From contig CAZYWJ010000007.1 of assembly GCA_964651785.1 (NCBI GenBank), positions 1 to 64,000 of the forward strand: 64,000 nt of DNA, written 5' to 3'. The notes beneath the pieces are model-generated. The model did no database searches. It was not told the origin of the DNA and worked only from the letters and a program-made list of their open reading frames with translations. The number at the start of each line of letters is the position of its first letter. Position 1 is the first letter of the stretch. The translations under genes were made by a program, and so were the position numbers. Below, piece after piece: positions 17,075 through 24,175 of this stretch. This DNA comes from JAKVAV01 sp964651785 (GTDB lineage Bacteria > Bacteroidota > Bacteroidia > Flavobacteriales_D > Cryomorphaceae).

Positions 17075-18556
17075 TCATGAAATGATTCCCTTGACCTTTG
17101 CTATATAAATAGTGAGTCGATCCTTTAAGTCTACGGCAATGTCCGTATATCGAATCAGGATGAAATAACCGGCAAGGACCGGAACAAAAGCAATGCTTGA
17201 GTTGATAAAAACATTGCCGGTCTCAATAAAATTCAGAATGGCAAACACGTAAATTATGCATAGCATAAAAAGTGAAAATGCTTTAATACTGCTGTGATTA
17301 AATGGTTCCAGACCATACTTCTTTTTCAGAAAAAGCCATCGAATAATATTGAGTATTAGTTGAGATAGAAAAGTCGCAAATCCGGCTCCGCTCAGGCCAT
17401 ATGTCGGAATGAGCAAACGATTGAGACTAATTACTAAAAACAACATGAGAACAAGGAAATAGAAGTTGTATTTGTAATGATCACTGTAAAACAGAATTCG
17501 ACCGCTATCACCAAAACTCAGTTGAGTAAAGTGGGCAAGCCCCAACCAAACTACCACAAGATATCCCGTTGAAAATGTGTCACCATTCGGCATTAGTTCG
17601 AAAATCGCAGGCATAACGCTCAGAAGCGAAGCGTAAACAAATCCTGATATAATCAATTGATTTTGACTCGTTTTATGATACAGGTTATTCAGTCCTACCA
17701 TATCATTTTTCGCCCAAAGCTGCCCGAATCGAATAGGTGCAATAGCATTGAGACCACGACCGGGTACTTCGACCAACACGGCGAAGAACATCATGATGGC
17801 ATATATTCCCGTAGCACTGAAATCGAGCAGGTCGGCGACCATAAGAATGTCAATCTCTCTTTTTAAGAATGCTATTGAATTTGCAATGACGGAGAAACCG
17901 GCAAGAGATAATATGGACTTAAGTGGAAAATTCGCACCGTTTTCAGGTATTTTAAATCTCAGGCCGAGGCTATTTGCGCCTAAGATGTATATCAAGAGAA
18001 GAATGGCCGCTACATAGACCATTTCTATTAAGTATAGAAACAACTCAAAGGAAAAGCTGAAAAAGTACAAGGTCACTAATACGGCTACAAAGCCAAATTT
18101 TATAATAACATCGCGTGCAAAAATTGATTTACTGGTCAAACCATGTACATCAAGCCAAGAGGAGGCAGATGAGAAAAGGAAAATAAGCAGGTAAAATTGA
18201 TAGAGATATTTGAACCAATCCTTCGTAAGCTTATCTTGAAAGTAGTTGAGGTAGATGAAAAGGAAGGAGAGTCCTAAGAGTAAACCGAAGATTAGAATTG
18301 CTATGAAAAGTCGGTGTAATTTTTCCTCGTAACCATCTGCTTTGGAAAGAGGGATGTATTTAACCAAGACCGGCGGCATGCCAAGCGCGGCCAAGGATCC
18401 TACCACTCCCGATAGAGATATGAAGTACCTCAGAATGCCTATTTCTTCCGTCGACAGTAATTTCGGTTGGAGAAAACCTGAATTGAGAAATCCGAGAACG
18501 ACTCCAAAAAGGGCAAAGATTGAACCTAGAACGGATTGCCGTCTGATATGAACCAT
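17075..18556 (-). CDS. Polysaccharide flippase / O-antigen translocase family protein
   Basis: The 493-residue protein is almost all membrane helices, about 12 to 14, beginning SVLGSIFALFGVVLGFLNSGFL with the typical QPKLLSTEEIGILRYF loop after helix 1. This is the Wzx/MATE-like polysaccharide exporter layout; such proteins flip lipid-linked saccharides across the inner membrane. The substrate is unknown. It sits divergently from a run of saccharide-modifying genes (18846-23143), which may act on its cargo. No convincing TAnnTTTG box was found in the 289 bases upstream; a shorter TAATTTG is there. Confidence 0.88.
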   Translation of the reverse strand: MVHIRRQSVLGSIFALFGVVLGFLNSGFLQPKLLSTEEIGILRYFISLSGVVGSLAALGMPPVLVKYIPLSKADGYEEKLHRLFIAILIFGLLLGLSFLFIYLNYFQDKLTKDWFKYLYQFYLLIFLFSSASSWLDVHGLTSKSIFARDVIIKFGFVAVLVTLYFFSFSFELFLYLIEMVYVAAILLLIYILGANSLGLRFKIPENGANFPLKSILSLAGFSVIANSIAFLKREIDILMVADLLDFSATGIYAIMMFFAVLVEVPGRGLNAIAPIRFGQLWAKNDMVGLNNLYHKTSQNQLIISGFVYASLLSVMPAIFELMPNGDTFSTGYLVVVWLGLAHFTQLSFGDSGRILFYSDHYKYNFYFLVLMLFLVISLNRLLIPTYGLSGAGFATFLSQLILNIIRWLFLKKKYGLEPFNHSSIKAFSLFMLCIIYVFAILNFIETGNVFINSSIAFVPVLAGYFILIRYTDIAVDLKDRLTIYIAKVKGIIS

Positions 18557-18845
18557 TTATTAATAATCCGATTTTGTCTGGTGCAAATTACGGTTAAAAG
18601 CGTCGGGCATTAAACAGGGTTAAACAAATTTGGAAAAGTTACTTCTGTATAATTTCGTCACAGACAATAACAGGCTTATCTTCCGGTAGACTCTCGGAAT
18701 TTCACGGCAATTTAAAGATTGCATAATCTCAGAACCGGATCGGGCAGGACGCGAATTGAATCTCTGTTTCTCTTCTTGATGGTAAATTGAAAGCATTTAA
18801 ATTTGCCTTTTCTCAATACGAAGTTCCGTATTAATTATAAATGGA
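18557..18845. other. Divergent intergenic region of the saccharide cluster
   Basis: These 289 bases between the flippase and the alpha-toroid gene hold no ORF or RNA gene that I can support. A TTTG at 18629-18632 with a weak TAATTTC box at 18650-18656 (17-base spacer) could fire toward the toroid gene with a long leader; a TAATTTG on the other strand could serve the flippase. Both are weaker than other promoters in the window. Confidence 0.35.
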
Positions 18846-20090
18846 TTGGAAAAGACAACATCAGACTCAAGTGCTCATACCCTCCTGAATAGAGATAAAC
18901 TTGAAAAAGTTGTTTGGGATGCTCTCAATATGCAAGAAAAGTCGGGCTATAGAGGTAAAGATGTGAGTGATGTCTTGGCCTCGAATATATACGCCTACTT
19001 TTTACCTCGCTCTACGCGCAGCTTTCCCGCAAAGGTGGTCTATTACTTTTTGGATAAACTTCATAAGCAGTATGGAGACAGGTTGCGAAGTATTTTTGAT
19101 CTAAACAGTAATAATCAGTACCCTCAAGCTCATGCATTGATCATAAGAGGAATGGTAAAGCTTTACGAGGTCAATCCAACCGTTTCGCTCAAAACAAAAA
19201 TTAAGTCTATGGCTGAAGACTTAATTGAGATGAGAAATAAGAACTTTAAAAACCATGGTTGGGGTCAGCCTTTTGACTGGCCATCCACACATATTTTGAA
19301 AGCGAATACACCACGCGCTACCGTGAGTTCTCAAGCAGGTATGGCTTTTCTGGACCTCTACGAAATTTTCGGCGAGCAAGAGTATTTGGAAATAGCTGAA
19401 AGCGTGTGCAATCTTTTTCTGCATGATTTTAATTATGTTCCTGATGAGGATGGAGATTTTTGCTTTAGCTACACTACTGAAGATCAGTATCACATCCATA
19501 ACGCGAGCACTTTAGCCGCTGCAGTATTATCGCGAACATATTTTCATACCCGAAAAGAAGAATATCATACGGCAAGTACCAAAGCCTTTCGATTTACTTC
19601 AAAGGATCAGAATGCAGATGGATCATGGAACTATCGAGCAAAACCCGATAAGGTGACAGGCATGGTAGATAATATTCATACGGGATTTGTTCTCGATTCT
19701 TTCATAGACGCCAAGCATTATTGGATCGGAGATTTTCCTTTTGAAAAGGAGTTGAGAACGGGCATGAAGTTTTATCTTGAGAATTTTATCTCCTCAAAAT
19801 ATGAGCCTAAATACCGTCCTGACCGGGTATATCCGGTAGATATTCAATCGTGTGCTCAGATGTTGCTTACCCTTATCCTCTATCAGCGCCATGTCGAAAA
19901 GAGTGAGGTGAATAAGAACTTTACGGATAATATATTAGATTACACGTTGAAGAACTTTTACAATGAAGACGGACGGTTCTATTATCGAATTTATCCCAAT
20001 CGTATTGATACAAACTCGTACATAAGATGGGGAGACGCCTGGATGATTCGAGCGATAAGTGAATTTCTGTATTCCCGAAGCAATGATTAA
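18846..20090 (+). CDS. Predicted alpha-toroid protein of a saccharide cluster
   Basis: The 414-residue protein looks all-helical, with repeated helix pairs and aromatic motifs (FDWPSTHILKANTPRATVSS, AGMAFLDLYEIFGEQEYLEIA, DQNADGSWNY, DNIHTGFVLDSF) as in six-hairpin (alpha/alpha toroid) glycosidase or lyase folds. No catalytic pair can be named with confidence. There is no signal peptide, so a cytoplasmic role in glycan building is more likely than degradation. The best start is a TTG at 18846; no ATG exists before residue 30. Its end overlaps the FkbM methyltransferase gene by eight bases, so the genes are probably co-translated. Confidence 0.65.
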   Translation: MEKTTSDSSAHTLLNRDKLEKVVWDALNMQEKSGYRGKDVSDVLASNIYAYFLPRSTRSFPAKVVYYFLDKLHKQYGDRLRSIFDLNSNNQYPQAHALIIRGMVKLYEVNPTVSLKTKIKSMAEDLIEMRNKNFKNHGWGQPFDWPSTHILKANTPRATVSSQAGMAFLDLYEIFGEQEYLEIAESVCNLFLHDFNYVPDEDGDFCFSYTTEDQYHIHNASTLAAAVLSRTYFHTRKEEYHTASTKAFRFTSKDQNADGSWNYRAKPDKVTGMVDNIHTGFVLDSFIDAKHYWIGDFPFEKELRTGMKFYLENFISSKYEPKYRPDRVYPVDIQSCAQMLLTLILYQRHVEKSEVNKNFTDNILDYTLKNFYNEDGRFYYRIYPNRIDTNSYIRWGDAWMIRAISEFLYSRSND

Positions 20091-20943
20091 GACATTAAAC
20101 TACATAAGGCAACGCCTGAGGCAAACGCATAAAATCAAAACATTGAAAGTGGGCGAGGCCGGGGTGGATAGCGAAGGCGATGCTTACGTTCGCTTAAGAG
20201 ATGGCCATATATTTTTTGGAGAAACCGCCCATAAAAAGGATAGGAAATACTATTCTACTCTTTCACCTGATGTGCGCAAAAAAATTCCTTTCGAATGTAT
20301 GCGGGTGGCGATAGACATTGCTACTCGATATTTTGAAGGGGGGCTGATGTTTGGGGGGCCTTTTAAAACGGATAAATATCAGCCAAGTGAAGGAGAAACA
20401 GTTGCCGAAATGGGCGCTTACAGAGGATATTTCATTTTGCGTTTGTGCGATTGGGTAGGAGATACGGGAAGGGTTCTGGCTATAGAGCCCATGCCTGACA
20501 ATGTGAGAATGTTGAAAAAAAATCTGAGCGCAAACTCCGTAAAAAATTGCACGGTAATCGAAAAAGGCGTGTGGCATGAACCCGATAAGATGGTTTTCAA
20601 CCGTAAAAGTTTTGATAACCAGTCGGGAAGTATGGTTATTGCCGAACACGACGAAGAACAGTTCTCGGTTCCCGTTGATTCACTTGATAATATTTTACAG
20701 GAAGCTGACCTGAAACGGTGTGATTTTATGGTCATTCAATTGAACGGAGTCGAGATTGACGCGCTGAATGGATTGACTCGTGTGAGACCCCGGAATTTGG
20801 CAATAGCCGCCCGATACGATAAGCCGGGACAGAATGCCATAGAACAAATAGTCGATTGGTTGGAAAAAAATAACTATACCCATGAGGTGGTAAAAAATAG
20901 ATTTATCTACGCTACATTAAGAAATCGCGGTGTTGATGCTTGA
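20083..20943 (+). CDS. FkbM family methyltransferase
   Basis: The protein of 286 residues has a Rossmann-type SAM domain: VAEMGAYRGYFILRL (motif I), VLAIEPMPDNVRMLKKNL (acidic loop) and VDSLDNIL, the pattern of FkbM O-methyltransferases. The C-terminal VIQLNGVEIDALNGL replaces the usual KIDVEG-type block. Family members methylate sugar or other hydroxyls. The ATG at 20083 lies inside the end of the preceding toroid gene, and its own stop overlaps the sulfotransferase start by eight bases, so three genes are translationally linked. Confidence 0.85.
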   Translation: MIKTLNYIRQRLRQTHKIKTLKVGEAGVDSEGDAYVRLRDGHIFFGETAHKKDRKYYSTLSPDVRKKIPFECMRVAIDIATRYFEGGLMFGGPFKTDKYQPSEGETVAEMGAYRGYFILRLCDWVGDTGRVLAIEPMPDNVRMLKKNLSANSVKNCTVIEKGVWHEPDKMVFNRKSFDNQSGSMVIAEHDEEQFSVPVDSLDNILQEADLKRCDFMVIQLNGVEIDALNGLTRVRPRNLAIAARYDKPGQNAIEQIVDWLEKNNYTHEVVKNRFIYATLRNRGVDA

Positions 20944-21802
20944 TAAATCTCTTATTTTACATCTGTACAACAGACTTTTTTACGGCAAGAAAAAGTTTGA
21001 ATATTCTGTTTTTGAGTTTAGGGAAGGTCTCCATAAGTTAGAACCCGTCATTTTTTTGTCAACAGGTCGTTGCGGCACCAAATGGCTTACGGAACGCTTA
21101 GAAGGAAGCAGAAATTATGTGCCGATACACAATCCTCGTCCTCTGCTGAGGGTGCAAGGAAAATTGATGCATCAATATGATTTTAATTCTATAGATCAAG
21201 AGACATTTCACTTGCTCTCAGAAATATTCTTAGCCGGTAGAGAGGAAATTTTTACACTAGCCGGACGGGCGGGAAAGGAACTGGCCATCACTGATAGTCG
21301 AGGGACTTTCTTCGCATATATCATTGCAGATCTTTTCCCGAAGGCCAAATTTGTTTTCGTACACAGACATCCCTTTGAAGTCATTCGTTCGGGATTAAAA
21401 CGAGGCTGGTATGTATTGGAAAATGAGTCGGAACTTAACAGGATACTCCCCAATCCGGATGACCCTGCCTACAAAAATTGGGAGCTTTTTTCACAGACTC
21501 AAAAGATAGCCTGGCTTTGGGCTGAAACGAATCGATGGATTGTAGAGTTTCTCTCCGCTATTCCCGATGAACGAAAACACGTAATCGGTTTTAATAACTG
21601 GAACGCTGATACACTAAGTGAACTTTTCAACTTCATGAATGCGGGCGTTTCCGACAAAGAAATTATTAAAAACTTAAATGTGAAGTCTAACGCTCAGAAG
21701 GCGAATATGAATCCCGCTCACAAAAGATGGACTGAAGAAAATGAAAGTGAGGCCCTTCAAATTTGCGGAGACATGGCGCAAAAGTTAAATTACCTTCTTT
21801 AG
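20936..21802 (+). CDS. Sulfotransferase family protein
   Basis: The protein of 288 residues has the PAPS-binding P-loop-like FLSTGRCGTKWLTERLEG (5'-phosphosulfate loop) and AKFVFVHRHPFEVIRSGLKRG (3'-phosphate motif with Arg and Ser), the two marks of PAPS-dependent sulfotransferases. It probably adds sulfate to a saccharide or lipid acceptor. The ATG at 20936 is preferred to the GTG at 20930. It overlaps the methyltransferase gene by eight bases and is followed after 21 bases by the deacetylase-like gene. Genes for making PAPS are not in the window. Confidence 0.82.
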   Translation: MLDKSLILHLYNRLFYGKKKFEYSVFEFREGLHKLEPVIFLSTGRCGTKWLTERLEGSRNYVPIHNPRPLLRVQGKLMHQYDFNSIDQETFHLLSEIFLAGREEIFTLAGRAGKELAITDSRGTFFAYIIADLFPKAKFVFVHRHPFEVIRSGLKRGWYVLENESELNRILPNPDDPAYKNWELFSQTQKIAWLWAETNRWIVEFLSAIPDERKHVIGFNNWNADTLSELFNFMNAGVSDKEIIKNLNVKSNAQKANMNPAHKRWTEENESEALQICGDMAQKLNYLL

Positions 21803-21823
21803 TCAATTTTTGATTCATCTCGT

Positions 21824-23143
21824 GTGAAAATCCTTATTCCCAAAAATAATTTCAACGCTGTTTCATACACCCTAAGGTGTTTGTTTCAAGAGTTTTTAGG
21901 AGTAAATATTTCAATCATAAAATCAGAGTCCGTCGATGACTACCTGATCGAATACGGCGATAGAACGGTAACCATAGCTAATGTTTTTTTTAAAGGGAAG
22001 TCATCTGAGCTTTATAGAAAAAAGAACATCCCGACAGAAGTAAATGCCGGTACAATCGAATTTGCAGGCAAAAATTTTCCTATTGTGAGCATATACGGTA
22101 GGAGCAATCTGACTTATATTAATCAAAATCGCCTAAGGCTTGAGTCGGACATTGTAGGAAGTACTTTTTTCATGCTAAGCCGATGGGAGGAAGCAGTCAT
22201 TGAAGAATACGATCATCACGAGCGTTTCGACTACGATTCCGGTCTTTCGGTGCGCATGGGGTTTTATCAACGGGCCGTTGTAAATGAGTACACTGAATTA
22301 GTATGGCAGCTCTGCCTCTTCCTCAACCCTAAGTTGAAACGAAAAGAGAGAAAATACACATGTACGCTAACCTCAGATATTGATCAGCTTCGCAAATGGA
22401 AAAAACCTAAGCGACTGTTTGAGTCTGTATACATAAACTTGATTAATGGAAAATGGAACCGCGCATGGATCGATATTTCTAACTATTTCGGTTCCCTGTC
22501 AGATCCGAAAAAAGATTTTTACAATAACCTCGACTATCTGGCCCGAAAGTCTCGCGGATTAAAAACCGTCTTCTATCTGAAAACGAACTATTCTCATCCT
22601 AAGCACGATAAGAATCGCTACGATCTTCAAGAATACGCAGAAGAATTGGAAGAGGTCAAAGCGCACGGAGTCGAATTGGGAATTCACCCTCATTATCATT
22701 CGTACTTAGATAAGGAAAATCTTATTGAAGAAGTTGAAAACCTTAATTCCTTTGAAGATGAATCGGTGAATTTGGTGAGGCAGCACTTTCTGCGTTTTTC
22801 CGTTCCTGAAACCTGGCAATATCAAGCTGAAGCAGGACTGAAGGAAGACAGTACAATGATCTATCCTCATTGCGGCGGATTCAGAAATGGAGTTTGTTAT
22901 TCTTTTCCCGTATTCGATTTCTTAGCAGACCAAGAGTTGGAAATTTACGAATCGCCTCTAATCCTTATGGAGACGGCTTACCTGTCCGGCGGCTTCGGTA
23001 AATTGATGCAAGATGCCAAAATGCTGATTAGCGAGGTCAAAAAGTACAAAGGCAATTTTGTGATGCTTTGGCACAACGGAAATCTGGTGTACCCGGAACA
23101 ACGCTACTATTTTGAAAAATTAATTGAGATGGCTAAAAGCTAG
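21824..23143 (+). CDS. Polysaccharide deacetylase-like (NodB-type) protein
   Basis: The 439-residue protein starts from GTG. Its second half has marks of the NodB carbohydrate esterase 4 fold: TLTSDIDQLRKW (the acidic TxDxD strand), GVELGIHPHYHSYL (metal-binding histidines), FLRFSVPETW and FVMLWHNGNL near the end. The N-terminal 170 residues form an additional domain (MKILIPKNNFNAVSYTLRCL). No signal peptide is seen, so it may act in the cytoplasm on a nucleotide- or lipid-linked sugar. It closes the gene run that begins at 18846 and ends seven bases before the convergent hydrolase gene. Confidence 0.8.
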   Translation: MKILIPKNNFNAVSYTLRCLFQEFLGVNISIIKSESVDDYLIEYGDRTVTIANVFFKGKSSELYRKKNIPTEVNAGTIEFAGKNFPIVSIYGRSNLTYINQNRLRLESDIVGSTFFMLSRWEEAVIEEYDHHERFDYDSGLSVRMGFYQRAVVNEYTELVWQLCLFLNPKLKRKERKYTCTLTSDIDQLRKWKKPKRLFESVYINLINGKWNRAWIDISNYFGSLSDPKKDFYNNLDYLARKSRGLKTVFYLKTNYSHPKHDKNRYDLQEYAEELEEVKAHGVELGIHPHYHSYLDKENLIEEVENLNSFEDESVNLVRQHFLRFSVPETWQYQAEAGLKEDSTMIYPHCGGFRNGVCYSFPVFDFLADQELEIYESPLILMETAYLSGGFGKLMQDAKMLISEVKKYKGNFVMLWHNGNLVYPEQRYYFEKLIEMAKS

Positions 23144-23149
23144 CTGTTT

Positions 23150-24010
23150 TTAAGGAGTGTAATTTCCCGGCAACTGCATCAAGCCTTCTCGAAATATCAG
23201 TTCCCCGTTGGCTCCTGTGAGCATAATGTGCCCTGATCGCAAACTGTGAACTTTGATGTTCGGATTGGCCTTCCTGAATTTTCGTACATTCTTTTCGGGA
23301 ATGATTTTATCGTAAAGACCGAAGAATAGATCTGCGGTCATGTCCGTTTCGCGCATAGCTGCTCCCAGCCTTTTAAAATCCGGTTCTATTTTTCTCAAAA
23401 ATGTCCAAACGGCATAAACTTGCTCTTGCATTTCGCGGGTTTTTATTTGCAACAGAACAAAGTTGCGCAGCTTACCACTTATGACTTTTGAGCGATAGAG
23501 GCCGTTCAAAATCCAATAGAAGGGTGCGTTGTTTTTGATAAATCCGCGAAAAGCTACACGTCCCAAGCCATAATGACTCAAAAGAGCGTACCACCGGTTT
23601 ACGATCAATCCATCCGGAGCAAAAAGATACAGCGCATCTATGTGATGAGGCAATACCTCGGCAATGCACATGCTGATTCTACCCCCCAGGCTGTAACCCA
23701 TCAAGGATGCTTTCATAAGATTTTCCCGATGCATAAAAGCTGCGAATAAATCGGCCAATTCTTTTTTTGATAGTGGCTCGTCATCAGGTGAACGTTGACC
23801 AATTTCACTTTTGCCGTGAAAGAAAATATCGAAAGAATAGATGGTAAAAATATCTTGAAATGGTCTTGTAAATCGCAAAAAATCACTCCAAGTTCGTCCG
23901 AAGCCGTGAAAAGCGAATAAAGCCGGTTTTCCTTCACCCCAAACGGCATAGTTCAAACATATTTCACCATGTGTAAATAACTTCTCTTGAACTGTTGGTT
24001 TATAATCCAC
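23150..24010 (-). CDS. Alpha/beta hydrolase
   Basis: The 286-residue protein has the alpha/beta hydrolase plan: HGFG oxyanion loop at 35-38, nucleophile elbow GYSLGG with Ser107, an acid in FGLYDKIIPE, and a histidine in SGHIML. No signal peptide is present. Substrate is unknown; the fold includes esterases and C-C hydrolases. The start is GTG at 24010, and the gene is divergent from carB, whose promoter starts at the next base. It is convergent with the deacetylase-like gene. Confidence 0.88.
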   Translation of the reverse strand: MDYKPTVQEKLFTHGEICLNYAVWGEGKPALFAFHGFGRTWSDFLRFTRPFQDIFTIYSFDIFFHGKSEIGQRSPDDEPLSKKELADLFAAFMHRENLMKASLMGYSLGGRISMCIAEVLPHHIDALYLFAPDGLIVNRWYALLSHYGLGRVAFRGFIKNNAPFYWILNGLYRSKVISGKLRNFVLLQIKTREMQEQVYAVWTFLRKIEPDFKRLGAAMRETDMTADLFFGLYDKIIPEKNVRKFRKANPNIKVHSLRSGHIMLTGANGELIFREGLMQLPGNYTP

Positions 24011-24038
24011 TTGGGAAGGAAAAATTCAATTACTTTTG
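24011..24038 (+). promoter_or_regulatory. carB promoter
   Basis: TTG at 24011-24013, a 17-base spacer and TACTTTTG at 24031-24038 fit the Bacteroidota consensus exactly. Transcription should begin near 24043, leaving a leader of about 100 bases before the carB ATG at 24142. Confidence 0.75.
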
Positions 24039-24046
24039 TGGCCTAA

Positions 24047-24175
24047 ATGAAGCAAAATTTAGGCACATCGACGTATTTCTCTCGCCTTATTGACGCTTTT
24101 TTCTCAAACTTTTTCTCTCCATCTTTTTTAAAAACTTCACTATGCCCAGAGATAGAAGCATTCGATCCGTACTGA
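24047..24175 (+). CDS. Candidate upstream ORF overlapping the carB start
   Basis: An ATG at 24047, only eight bases after the carB -7 box, opens a 42-codon ORF (MKQNLGTSTYFSRLIDAFFS, then NFFSPSFLKTSL) that stops at 24173-24175, 34 bases into carB in another frame. It covers a pyrimidine-rich tract at 24095-24129 where runs of T encode Phe and Ser. It may be a regulatory leader ORF or chance; no protein function is claimed. Confidence 0.3.
   Translation: MKQNLGTSTYFSRLIDAFFSNFFSPSFLKTSLCPEIEAFDPY

Noticed and set aside
18629..18656. Promoter for the toroid gene
   Set aside because: The second element is a poor match and the leader would be about 190 bases; noted only as a possibility in the intergenic entry.
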